Assembly: GCA_001414485.1 (NCBI GenBank)
Contig: LLEY01000039.1
Span: 1-64,000 of the forward strand
From: Calycina herbarum
Taxonomy: Eukaryota > Ascomycota > Leotiomycetes > Helotiales > Pezizellaceae
Direction of reading: 5' to 3'
DNA length: 64,000 nucleotides
Position 1 is the stretch's first letter, and each line of letters opens with the position of its first letter. Position numbers and translations under genes: made by a program. The notes below the pieces were generated by a model. The model made no database searches. It had not been told where the DNA came from and saw nothing but the letters and a program-made list of their open reading frames with translations. Of this stretch, positions 32,491 to 45,200 are shown one piece after another.

Positions 32491-32595
32491 GCAGAAGTAA
32501 AAACGACAAAATAATATTTACCAAAGGCAAGAAAATAAACGAAAGTAAATCCTAAGCAGTAAGGGGAAACTTCAGCGAGTAGTGAGAAAGAAGTC
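32491..32595 (-). repeat. Leucine-rich family copy 11, cut by the transposon
   Basis: The family frame reads LKFPLTA*DLLSFIFLPLVN then IILSFLLLLTWYT and runs straight into the transposon inverted repeat, so the element interrupts or abuts it. Confidence 0.45.
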
Positions 32596-33155
32596 ATACA
32601 TCCACCAGACCTAGTCGCTAAAAGCGTAATGCGAAACGCGCAAGGGGGTTCATGACCGAGGAGACGGGGGACAAGAGACTGCTCCTTTCTGGACCGGTCA
32701 ATCCTGGAACAGATTATGTGGGAGCGCGACGACGCTGGGTTTTGAGGAACTGCAATGAAGAAATGGTACATAAATCATGTGTTGGGACAGTTTCATTTGG
32801 GTTCTTGAAATTATAACCCACCCACCTTGTAAAAGTCCAATGTATACTTTACAAAGTCCAGGGAAAAGTAATGCAAAGAACCAGGCTCAATTCAACTACG
32901 CCAAAGAAACTAGCAATTATCCAGTGCAATGTACGGGAACGCCAAAAAACACCAAATTACAAAACTTTATGGGGTATAGGCAACCAAGACAAGCAATTAC
33001 CAAAAAAACAATTTTCTCCCCCCTCCTTCTCACGTCCCATCATCCCCTCTCATCATCCCTGCTTCTCTTATCTCATATCCCTTTCACTTCCCCTTCCACT
33101 GGCCCTTGCACACTCCCAACTCCCCAACCCTCCCCTTCCATGAGTGACTGCTATC
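32596..33155. other. Intergenic region
   Basis: 3' flank of the minus-strand TPP1-like gene. A C/T-rich stretch at 33015-33140; no gene. Confidence 0.5.
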
Positions 33156-36100
33156 TCATTGAAACCACCCCTGAGTCTCAGGCTCCCTAGTCTTCTTTCC
33201 CTTCCCTTTCTCCTCTCTGGTTTCAAAGCGCTGACCAACAGGCGTAGAATTCCTCGAACTCAAACTCAAACTTCCACTCTCCCTTCTCTTCCTAAGAAAC
33301 TCACTATTAGGCAGGAACTCCTTGAATGTCATCGATTTCCGCTTTGCCGATCGTTGAACACTCTCAGATGTGGATTTACGTTCAAGTTTGTTGGGTCTTG
33401 AGGTGGTTGATTGTGGCGTTTCACTGGGTATGACTTTATCGTTTGCCTTGGAATGTCGATTTGCTGAGGTTTGGATACTCTTAGCGCTCGATTTGCGTTT
33501 AAGCTCGTTTGGGAGTCTTACATTATTTGATTGTGGGGTTTCACTGCGTACAACCTCTTCTTGCCGCGGAGAGCCCATAGGCTTTGATCGTTGAAGTTCA
33601 TTCCAGAGGCTGAGGGACTTTGAAGCACTGGGCGGTAATTCTTCAGCCTCGTCGCTGGATACCACTTTATCGTCTGCTACAGACTTCCGCTTTGCTGACG
33701 GTTGAATAATGTTGAGATCAGATTTGCGTTTGAGATTAGCCATGAGGCCTCTGGATTTTGACACACTGGATTGTGGCAATTCTTCATCCTCATCATCAGG
33801 CTCATAGTTCCATTCCTCAACTTTGGTTTTCTCATTCATTACCGCGTGTGGTGACTTGGCCAATCTCGAGGAGTTCGCAAGAACCGTCAGAGACGGTGTT
33901 TTAAAGGTGGAAGGGTGCGGCGAAGATGAATTGCGAGGTTTAGGTTGTGGCTTCTGGACAGTTGGTGTAATTATTTTGTCACCCATTGCTGCATGTGGTG
34001 ACTTGACAGCTAGAGCTGATGTTTTGAAAGCGGAAGGGTGCGGTGAGGATGAATTGCGCTGCAAAATCGGTGTTCTTGTGTCATCCACTGCTGCATGTGG
34101 TAACTTGGCCGATCGAGGGGGGTTCGCTACAAGTGCTAAAGATGGCGTTTTAAAGGAAGGATGCGGTGAGAATGAGCTGCGAGGCTTGTTTTGTGGCTTC
34201 TTAAAGGCTGGTGTAATAAAAAAGTCGGGCTCACTCGTAACGCCTTGATGAGAAAGTCGCTTCGCTGGAGGCATTTCTCTCATTCCTCTATGCTCATCAG
34301 CATGAACAAAGCCAGATGACTCGAACTTTCTCTTTGGCCGAACATCAACATCAACATCCAAACCGAGATCTGGAGAGCCGACTGCATTGGGTTCCTCAAT
34401 TTCCACTGCTAACAAACTGGGGGTATCTTGACGGGATTTAACCAACGAAGGATGTCTCGCCAGTGATTTTCTTGTTGGAGTGTCTGTTGCCGATTGTGTT
34501 GCGTTTTTTTGCCAGGGAAGAGAACGTGGAACCTCACTTTTTGTGGTCATCTCCATTGGCGTATAGTTTTCCGTAGCTCCCAAATCATCAGCCTTCTTTG
34601 TGGCCGATTTGGGAGCGGGTAGAGCAGGCTTGTTCCCAGTGGTAGGGGTTGCTGCCGGTGGTTGAGTCTGCAACGCTCCAGGTTTTTTGAACTGCCCTCT
34701 GAATGTTGCGACCAGTGATTGATCAAGTGACTCTAAAGCGCGCGGCAAATTGTCTATGATGCCTTGATCGAATCTTTTTGTCCACGAAGAATCCAGCAAT
34801 TCGTCGAAAAAATCCCATCCCGTCATGACTTCCTTGCCCGAATCACGAGACTCGCGGACATGTTGCATAAAGTCTGAAGACATCATGGCAATGAATGCGT
34901 CAATCAAACACTTGGGCAATGCGTGTCTGGTATCCCGTAACCATTGAACGTAGACTAGTACCCAGGTAAAGTGATTGCGACTTCCATGGTACTCAGGATA
35001 TGCCGCTTGAAACTTTTGGTGGTAGTCCTGGGTGACCAAAACATTGTTTTGCATAGCTGGGGGACGGAGAGTTTGTGGCATTCCAGATTTTTCCGAGCCT
35101 GGACTGCCGATTGGCGATTTGAAAAAGCTTTTCGAGGGTCTGCCATTCCATGGACTGATATTCTTGTTGGGATCATAATCCCATCCTCCAGACATACGCT
35201 GTGGAGGAGGCGAAGGTGACGAGGTTAAATCTATCGTATTGTCTTCCTCCTCCATTCTGACAGATACTTCATCCTCTTCGCCTCTTCCCAGAAGTTTCGA
35301 AGGTCTGTGATTGGAATCGGTTTCGTTGGCAATCTTCGGTGTGGCCTGTGGGACCGCTGCTACAGGTTCCTTTCTAGCAGGCGCTTGTTTGTGTGTTGGG
35401 GATGATAATTGTCGACTGTTTTCCACGATCTCTTTTACCAGGGCTTCAACGGGCGCCGCCTTGTATTCAGAATCAAGTTTATCAGGTGGTTGAGGTCGAG
35501 TTTGAGGGATGATATCCGGAGTTTCTGCTTGAAGCCCTAAAAGGAACTCGCGTCTTCGGTCTCGTGCCATTTCCTTCGTGTCTCTTCTGGTCGAATCTTC
35601 TTGTCGTATCGCATCAGCAACTGCTGCCAAGCGTCGTTTGGAGGGAGTAATGTTGGTGGGAGAATGATCGGAAGCTCCGTCTAACGTAGCTAGGCCGCCT
35701 TGTGGGATGGATGGAGGCGAGCTTGAAATATTGAGATCTTGCAAATTCGAACGTGCTGTAGATCGTTGGGAGCTCTTTAGTACTCCACTCGAGTTTGGTA
35801 TCGTGCAGGCCACCTGTGCATAAGAGCTCCCTTGCATCGGTTCGCGAGAGGGTGTGCCATTCATACTCCCTCGCGGAGTAACAGAAATTGCCGGCTGACT
35901 TCGATTTGGTGTGGAAGGAGAAAGAATTGGAGGCGAGCTTCTCATTGCGTGAATCTGGAAAGGTGAACTCGGGATTTGATTGAAAGTATTGTCTTCAGCT
36001 GAAGCGTATTCGGAATCAGAATCCTCTATACCAGCCAAGTTGTGTCCAGGTTCTTCGTTTTGGGTGACAAAAAGACCCGGGGAGCTGGATTTTGGAATAA

Positions 36101-38271
36101 CAGACATGGCATCTTGAAATTCCTCAGGCTTGCTTGAATCTAGTTTAAAGGTAGCTGGAATTCTGCGGTCGGAAGAAGACGCTAGTTTGTTCTTCTGCGG
36201 ACTTTTGGAACCATCAACAAAGGGTGACTTTTCAACTTGGACTTGCCGTAAACCCCGGAGAGCCGTTGAAGGCATCTCTTGGGAGGTATCCGGAACCTGG
36301 GCAATATCTTTGTCTGCCTCTTTGATGTTTTCGCCTTCAACTTCTTCACCTTCAGCATGCAGTTCATCTAGCTCAAGCTCTGGTTCAATCCCAGAACTAC
36401 TGGGGAAATGGACTTGAGGAAAACGCCGAACCGATTGGGGCACTACAGGTGGGGATTTTGGAAGTTCGACTATGGGTGACGCTTCCCGTGATGTGCTTCG
36501 GCCAGCAACTGCCTCTTTATGTAAAAGATCCAGTTGGGGAATAGGTGTCGTTTCGCGTGATGTGCTTGGGTCGACAGTTGGAGTCACTGCTGGAGAAAGG
36601 GCTTTTGGAAGTTGGGGTACGGGTGTCGCTTCGCGTGAGGTGCTTTGGGGAGCAAAGGCATCATTTTGAAAAACGTTCGGTTGGGGAAGTCTGCCCAGAG
36701 TTGCAAGCGTTTCTTTTTGGTGTGCCGATGGGCTGGCGGCCCAATTGCTATCTGTCCCCGCTTCTGAAGGAGTCTGCTTCGGCGAGTTCGGAGCCGGCTC
36801 AATTTCGACATTTTCTGGACCGGGGCTTCTTGAATCGCCAGATGTCATATGCTCCTGAGAATTTACTACTCGAGTATCGAGTTCCTCCACAACCTTGATC
36901 GACGGAGAAGGAGTCTTTTGTCCAGACGATTTCGAAGCCCCTTCATTTTCGTTTTCAATCTCATCATCACTCTCCGGGCCTGATCCTTCTGAATCGCTAG
37001 ATGCCATACGCTCCTGCACATGACCACGCGAGGGTAAATGAGCAAGAAATTCCCCTCGAACCTTTACAGGAACCACAGCATAAAGTGGGCCCGAAGTACT
37101 CGGAGGTTCATACCAAGCGTCCTTGCGTTCCAAAATTGCCAATTGGTCCTTTGGTATTTGTACATATTTTCTGGGAATCTTTGTCATGCCTTCGAAGGGA
37201 TTGGCGCTGAAACGATCCACGATGCCTTCGGATGTCTTTTTCTCCTTGGTTTGGGCTTTGCGGTGCGAATTATTGGTGGTGCGGTTAGGGGTGGAGGCGT
37301 TTGTTCGGCCGAGTTTCTCTTGGCTGTTCTCTTTCTCGGAGTTGGAATTGACAAGAGGTGGCTTGTCACCTGCGGCAATGGATACCACCCTGTCAGAATT
37401 CATAATTAGCCTCGAATTGGCCTTTGCCCCAATTTTGGACGACAGCTGTGAGACTTCAACATCCGAAACTTGCGAGAGTACTGTTGGTATCTGAACACTT
37501 GGGATTTCCTTGATTGGAGTTGGTTCTGGTTTCTTCAGGAGGTTTGAGTCTTGCCGAATGTCAGGCTTTTTGCCCAAAAGACTCAAAAGATCGTTATTAG
37601 TAGGGGCCCGGGCTTTGGCTCCAACTTTCATTTGATGGCTTTGTTTTGTAGGAAGCACAACTTGGGTGGCAAGGACTTGTGTTCCTATCTGGCTAGGACC
37701 ACTTGATTGAGGAGGTGCAGCAGGCGAAGAAGGTTGTGATCTCGTTAGATCCGAAGAGCCACGTAGTTTTTCCATCAGCTCCTTTATGGGTTTCTCATCC
37801 AGAACATCATTAGGATTCCCATAAGTAGCAGCCCCCTCGCCCATGACGGAGAACGTCTCGATATCTAGAAGCAACTGTTTTTTTTTCCTATCGTATGTCT
37901 AAAGAGGGGTCAACTTCCATCTCGGGGTAAAGGATTACGTCGGTCATCTTACCACTGAACACTTCTCAAGGTGTATGACGACCCCTCGAGTAGGCTGTCC
38001 TTTGATATTAAGATGAACCCTAGCTCGGACGTAATTAAAGCTATCCGATACAGTGATGTGAAGAATATCATTGAGCGAGTTCTTGTGGTGTATCTTTTAA
38101 CATGTCAACATTCATACAAGGAAACGGCAAGCATGGGGTTCTCACTTCAATTACTTGCACAGGTTTTCCTTTCCGAGGTGTGACGTCCACACCACGATGG
38201 ATTGTGGATAGATCCTTGTTGACGGTAGATGCTATCCAAGGGTCGCGAAGGATATCAGCCCTCTTCTGCAT
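33156..38271 (-). CDS. TPP1/Tpz1-like shelterin candidate, large OB-fold protein
   Basis: Exons 38271-38146, 38081-37953 and 37874-33156 encode 1657 aa. The first two small exons build an OB-fold-like N-terminus: LRDPWIASTVNKDLSTIHRG, KGKPVQVIENSLNDILHITV then SDSFNYVRARVHLN and GVVIHLEKCSVLLLDIETFS. This resembles the TPP1 pattern (RPWI...G..L.V......LLVSDG.H.VR). TPP1/Tpz1 links telomeric Pot1 to the rest of shelterin and recruits telomerase. The third exon is long, Ser/Pro/Lys-rich and mostly disordered, with three SREA/TTP.P.L-type repeats (about 36450-36850) and three SSPHPS.FKT repeats (33830-34210). A compact block at about 34690-35060 (QKFQAAYPEYHGSRNHFTWV then LVYVQWLRD) may be a second folded domain. 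Start at 38271 fits the fold; the frame is open upstream. Function is inferred from pattern only. Confidence 0.65.
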
Positions 38272-39298
38272 TCTTGGGGTGACTATGACTAATCGCAAGG
38301 CAACGCGTAGAGAAGCTCGTTCTATCGCGACCAAGGACGACGGTGCATTCTCCGACGGATCACAGGAAGCGGTCGTGATGGATACTCGTAGTGTTGCGAT
38401 GAAGCTGCAGTTGAATGGCACGAGTATCTATTGGGACGGTGAAAAGGAGTGTATGGAGTAGTCGGAGGTACCTGGCCTGGAGGTAGGTATCGACGGGAGT
38501 CTGATGTCAAATCTGAAAGAAAAGCTAGTAAGTAAAAGTCAACCTCGCGTCCGCGCTGTCACGTTACGCGCCGACAAGTCTTGGCGGAAAAGAGGCTCCA
38601 CTGCCCTCTGTAATGAGCCAATAAGAAGGGGATGATGACGTCGGATAAATATCGGAGGCCAACCCAACCACTTCGCCGGAGAGGTCGAAAGCAACCTTGA
38701 GAAAGCAGTCTTGCGCTTCCTTTTCTCCTTGCCCGCCTTCCCCTCCGTGCCAGCAACTTTGATAATCCTCACCAAGCATGTCGCCTCCCGGCTGATTAAT
38801 TGCTGGAAGTTGAGTCACTCTCCACAGAGCATCGCATCGCATCGCACGACACATTCACTACCTGCTTGCCTCTGCTCTGCTCTCCCGAGGTCATTTCTCT
38901 GTACACCACCAGACTTTCTACCAGGAACCATAAATGGCAGTGATTCAAGAAGCCCAAGTGTTCCTGTCTATGCTCTTGCTAAACCTTGCCTATACCGACC
39001 TTGTTCCATCGACCTGGACATACACGTAAAGGTTAGTCGTAATACTAATACTCGGGATATGTATTTTATATTTCCTTCTATTATTTTGTAATACTAGAAG
39101 CTAACATAGCCCAGACTACAGCCGGACCCTCGATTCGCATACCAAAAGCCTTATGTTTTCATGACATGTTCCTCCGCAACCAACGCCGTCCTTGCGGCAC
39201 CGAATTTCCAACTTGATCTCATTACACCCCACCAACCGAAATCAAGACCCAATACAGGCCTCCTCTAATACATACCTGCTGGCAGAGAAAGAGTCACC
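38272..39298. promoter_or_regulatory. Divergent intergenic region, TPP1-like / FAB1
   Basis: About 1 kb between two divergent large genes, holding both promoters and probably long 5' UTRs. Open frames here (up to 126 codons) overlap each other and lack family signal. An AT-rich tract lies at 39030-39100. Confidence 0.45.
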
Positions 39299-42200
39299 AT
39301 GTCGACGAATAACGATTCCCCCCAGGCGCCGGCCTTCATGCCTTTGGGCCTGCGCTCCAGACGTGGCTCCCTAGCTTCACTTACCGGCTCAACTCCAGTC
39401 GACAAAGAACAACTCTCTCAGGCGCTTGACAAGATACACAGTACTGCATGTCAGTCTGAGACCCTCACTACGTTCAATGAATTCGCGTCACCGCCTCAGC
39501 CATCCACAAACACAGAAAGCAAAGGGATTACGGGGGATATTATGCAGAATGGATTGAGTGGATTATACAGTCGGTTTAGGGGAGCCGTGGGGGCAGTGAA
39601 GGAAAAGACAAGTTCATTATCAAATAAAACAGATGATGGAGCTGAAGTTGCCTCTATCAAAAGTCAGGCCAGTGCAACGCCCACCTCCAAAGGTTCCATG
39701 GCACCAACCAGGGAAGACAGTGGTCTAACTATATCCCCTGTTCCTCTTTCAGCCTCCTCTTCGCAAATCCAATCACCCACAACCGCTTCGTCTTTTGCTG
39801 GTCACTCTTCTGAGAGCCAATCCCAAGCTATGAAATCATCTAAAACTTCATTCATCTCCACACCCGCGACCTCAAAATCCGCCACTTCAAGTAGACCTTC
39901 AATGGCACCTTTAACTAAAGCCACTGCATCGTCAGCCGTTACTCCCACAGTTGCCACTGTAAACGTTTTCAAGGATAACGACAGCCAGCGAACCGAGTCT
40001 CACAAGTCGGAAGCAAATTCCTCAACTAGCACTCCAGGTCCCTACGAAAGTCAGACAGGTTTTGCATTTGGTGATTCTCGACACGATATACTTGCTTTCG
40101 AAAATGATATCCTGCTTGATGACACTGAAATGACGGACGATGATAGAACGGATGATGGGAGAACCCCTCAACCCATACAGGAAATAGGAGGCGACGGATC
40201 TATAGAATCGCGTCGAGTTCCCATAGATGGGTCAAAGAGCGCCTCCACAGCTCTATCTTCACTTCAGGCAACAGACTCGTCTCGCTCGAATGTCTCACTG
40301 AGACGAGGTGTCACAGATGGATTGAAACGACCAGCAGCCATTGAACGTATCACACAATCTCATTTAGCTGGCTACCAAGCGTCAAGAGCTTCTTCCACCG
40401 ATCGTAGCACGGCAGAAACAAACCCTGTAAATACCTCCGCGCACAATAATGTTCGTCATGGGTCCTTTTCCATTGATGATGCATCACGAGTGTATTCCGG
40501 TAACCACCGTATTCCTGGAACAACAAGTAATGAGGGCGCGCCAGAAGCCGTTAGTGCTCGACTGGAGCAGATGAGAAAGCAAGTACTGAGTAAAGAATTC
40601 TGGATGGCGGATGAGATTTGTAGCGAATGTTTTCATTGTGGTGACACATTTTCGGCATTTCGAAGGAAGCACCACTGTCGGACCTGCGGATGTATCTTTG
40701 ACTCGAAGTGCACTTCCATAATATCTGGCCAGCGCTTTGGAGTGCATGGCTCATTAAGAGTATGCAAAAAATGTCTTGATATCATCAATCGACGACACGA
40801 TAGCAGTGGGTCAGATGAATCAGCAGATGATTCGTCTCTTCCAAGGTTCTTCCACTCACAACAAGCAAAGTTTGATGCGAGCACGAAAGCTGAAGCGGAG
40901 GGTGCTGATCATGCTCAGGAAGAACGACGGCCAACTCAAGATCTTAAAGGAAGGCCTTTACCAACTCCAATGATGGCCATTCCGGCAACACGACGAATCG
41001 GGGATTCTACCAACAGACGTTCAGCTGTTTTAGAAATTGATTCTCCTCAACTTCCTAGGCCAGGTTCGTCAAGGTCCCTGAAGGGTGGCTCAGGTGTTGG
41101 TCGACCACCTTCCGGTCACAGAAGACACCAATCTAAGCACAACTTTCTGGGGCGCTTCAAAGCTACGGTGGAGGAGAGGGCTCCTTTTCATCGTGGGGTT
41201 ACGGAGGACAAAAAGTCCCGGCTCCCAGCCTTTCATGATGACAATATCATTGATCCAGATCTAGCCCCATACATGTCCGATGAAGGTTCTAGCGCAGATG
41301 AACAAATGAGCATCTTTGCAACGATGAACAGCGGGGCAATGATCACTCCAAGTTTCGAGAATGACCGTTCTGGGTTTGGCTCTTTAATGAGTGCAAGCAA
41401 GCGACATAGAGCACGAACGACAGAGAAGAGTGTCAGTGGTGTTAGTTTCACCAGCCGTGGCGTGGATGAGGCGACTGCGACTCCGTCGATGGGAGGTTAT
41501 TCCAGACCAAATAGGCGACGGAATCTCAGTGCTGCTAGCAACCATTTACACCACTCACGTTCCTCCCCAAGAACCGTCATTCCGGGGTTTGGAAACTTGG
41601 ATGAAGAGATGATGGGTATTGAGAATGCATCATCAAGCTCAACACTCATGCCAGCTCGAGTTACTCGAAGTGCCTCTATGAGGGATGCTAAAGCACCTGC
41701 TGTTGAATTGAATGATGCTAGTCTTCATCATGTGCGCCGGCTATTGCTTCAGCTATTGCAAGACAACAACATACCGAATGTCGCTTCTTGGGAAAAGGCG
41801 TTGATCCCGATTCTTCTTCAATGCACAGACGACGTAAATCCCAACGTACGCCAAGACGAAGACATGGACATCCGACATTTCGTCAAGGTCAAGAAAATTC
41901 CAGGTGGTAAACCTGGCGACACGTCGTATGTTTCTGGGGTGGTTTTCACCAAGAATCTTGCGCTTAAGAGCATGCCTCGAACGATATCTAATCCTCGAAT
42001 TGTGATCGTCTCATTTCCTATCGAATATCAGCGGCACGAAGAGCATCATTTCATGAGCCTCGAACCTGTGATTGCCCAGGAAAAGGAATTTCTGAGGAAC
42101 ATGGTCAACAGAATTGCTTCATTACGGCCACAAATTGTACTGGTACAAAAGCAAGTTTCGGGTTTAGCGCTTCAGTATCTGGCCGAAGCCAACATTGCTG

Positions 42201-45200
42201 TCGCCTATAATGTAAAGCAATCGGTAATTGAAGCCGTTTCGCGATGTGCTCAAACTGAAGTCATCAGCTCCATTGACATGGTGGCTTTACGACCTATACA
42301 TATAGGGAAATGTTCAGGTTTTGACGTTAAAACCTTTGTTCACAAGGATATACCGAACAGAAAGAAGACTTACATTTATCTCTCTGGTTGTCCTAAAGAT
42401 CTTGGATGTACCATCGCCTTGCGTGGAGCCAATGTCAACGTTTTAACCAAAATGAAACAAATCACCGAATTTATGGTATACGTCGTCTACAACCTCAAAT
42501 TGGAAACTTGTTTAATGCGAGATGAATTTGTACTTATCCCATCCGTGGCCGAAAACAGCGGTAATATATCGCCGACATTACACCACACATCTCGAGGGAC
42601 CAATTTGGCCAGTAGCTCGAATGGTCCTCCCAGCGAGGCCTTGACTGCTGCAACAGACAAACTGCAAGCTGTAGCTGATGCTGGGAACAGCCTCTCACCG
42701 ACAGGGGATGAGTTTCCCGGAACCGTCAAAAATGCCTTCCAAGTTCTGGCACTGGATGAACAGCGAGGTCCTTTCAGCCCCACTGTCATGGATAAGAACG
42801 CCCACGAAGCAAGCAAGGACCAAAGTCGGTCATCACAACCTTCAAGCGTAGAAACCAGCAACGCTGATATTTCGCAATCGTCACATAGCGAAAAACTTGA
42901 CCAAAATCTACCAGCACCCAAATTCGTGTCGGCTCACGAGTCCCATGCTCATGGCTCTCACGAGGACCAAATGCCAGAAGACATTCCTATGCCTACATTT
43001 TACAGCGACATGGTAGCGAAGCATCAAACTAAAATTCTTTCCATATCCCCATTTGTCAAATTTGTTCAACCTTACTTGCTGATGAAATCACGAGAACAAG
43101 AGAGGAGACTGGCACTATTGAAAAAGCTTCGAGACAAGGATACCTTCGAGGACCAGACCGAGAATGAAAAGTCAAAACCCCAGAAGTTCCAGCTCATCAA
43201 GCCCGAGATGGTTCATGAAACTGTTAAACGAGCTCCGAGGCAGATAATGGAAGTTCTTCATGCAGTCCATGATGCTGAGTACGACAAAGCTTTACACAAT
43301 TATCAGACACAAAAGAGGCAATTCGAAAATTATATCCAAGGCAACCTAGATCTTTTCGACCCTCACGCCCACCAAAACATTACCGTGCTACACACGCTTG
43401 TCTGTACAGCGACTACTGTTCCTTGTGCTGGCCCCGAACTATTGTCTCTGGCATTCTACAAGGAATTCGATCTCCCACGACAAGAATTCGACCCTGACTG
43501 TACACTTGGCAGCTATGTGGAGGACCTTTGCAGGAGCATCAACACTGTCTGCACAGCCAATGGATGTGACCGAAAAATGTCGGAACACCACAGAACTTAT
43601 GTTCATGGCGAGGCCCGTATTACTGTCTTTGTTGAAAAGTCACAGTGTAAGATCAAGGGCCTTCAAGATTCCATCTTGATGTGGAGTTATTGTAAAATCT
43701 GTCAAAAAGAGACCCAGGTGATGCCAATGTCAGAGAGTACTTGGAAGTACTCGCTGGGTAAATATCTCGAGCTCTCATTCTGGAGCAGTGAGTTGCGTTT
43801 ACGAGCCGGCTTTTGTCCACACGACATTCATCGCGATCATCTACGATATTTTGGTTATCGCAATGTTGCCGTTCGGATACACTACGACCCGATTGACGTC
43901 CTTGAGATTGTTGTTCCCCGGACACGTGTTACATGGAAAGTGGACAACGATTTGCGACTGAAAAATGACATGTTCAACAAAGCGGAGGAGAGATGGAATC
44001 GATTTATGACATCTGTACACTCTAGAATCAAAGGTATAAATATCGACAGTGTGTCGCCTGAAAAGGTTGAAGCTTGCAAGGCAGAGGTAGAGACCCTTTC
44101 AAAACGAGCTCAAGAAGAGCACGGTGCTCTCATCCGAAAACTTCGGGAGCAATATATGAATTCGAAGTATTACGAAATTATTCCACTTAACAGGGCAGTA
44201 CGAGCCATGCAAGAGAGAGTGGCGGAATGGGACAGCGCATTTGCTGATTTCGATGCCAATTTCTTCCCTTCCGAAAAGGATATCAGAAGACTTGCCGCCC
44301 TTCAACTTAAAAAGATGTTTATAGACAACAATGAGTCAACGACCTCGGTGGTCTCTGGGGGAACAAATGAGAAAGTTTCGGACATGGACGAAAAATCACC
44401 ATCGACTTCAGTTGAACTTACTCGTCAGGCTTCCAATGTGTCAGCAGAGGATGCTCAAGCAGCACTTTCAGCTGTAGTTGAAGAGGAAAAGTCAACACCA
44501 CCGGATACGCTTCCTTCCGAGCCACCTTCCGAGCCGCACTCAGAAATATCGATTCCAAGTTCTAGCACTGAACAAAATCAGGTTCTTGATAGTGAGGGAA
44601 TCCAGCACTTGGACCTTGCCTTTCCAAAAGAAGAGGGCTACGAGCATTCTCCGCCAGCAGAAACTCCTTCTTCCCCCGGTACATTTACACCTACAACCCC
44701 ATCCGAAAGTGAACCACTCTTAACGCGTCACCCTTCAGTGTCTACGGAATCGACACTAAGTCAAAAGGTGGAACAACTTCGAAAATCGGCCCATGGACAA
44801 AATCCTCAATCAGAAACTTCTAGCATTCCCCGCAGATCTGAACGTGGTGAAGGGGCGAGGAAGAGTATCACAGCTAGCTCACCTCCTATGAACAGAACGC
44901 GGTCGCAGCCGGTTGTAGCTACACGCCGATCGACCACACATAACAAAAGCTCAAGGGAAAACAAGAAATCAGACGAGTCTTCCGCGCCCATAGAAGGGTT
45001 GAGATCTTCAGCAACCGAGCCATTAAAAGCGACAGACAAAAAACTATCTGAGAGGTTGGGTTTGGGCACAATAAATAAGAGCCGAAAAGGCCACTCTCTC
45101 ATTCCTAGATCTGTTCACGGGAAACGCAAATCGGACTCCAAAGTTTCAACATTAGCCAAACATTTCGAGCAACTAAGTCGCGAGTTTGAAAGAGAGCGGC

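Noticed and set aside
42487..42921. A 144-codon minus-strand frame
   Set aside because: Shadow inside the FAB1 coding exon.
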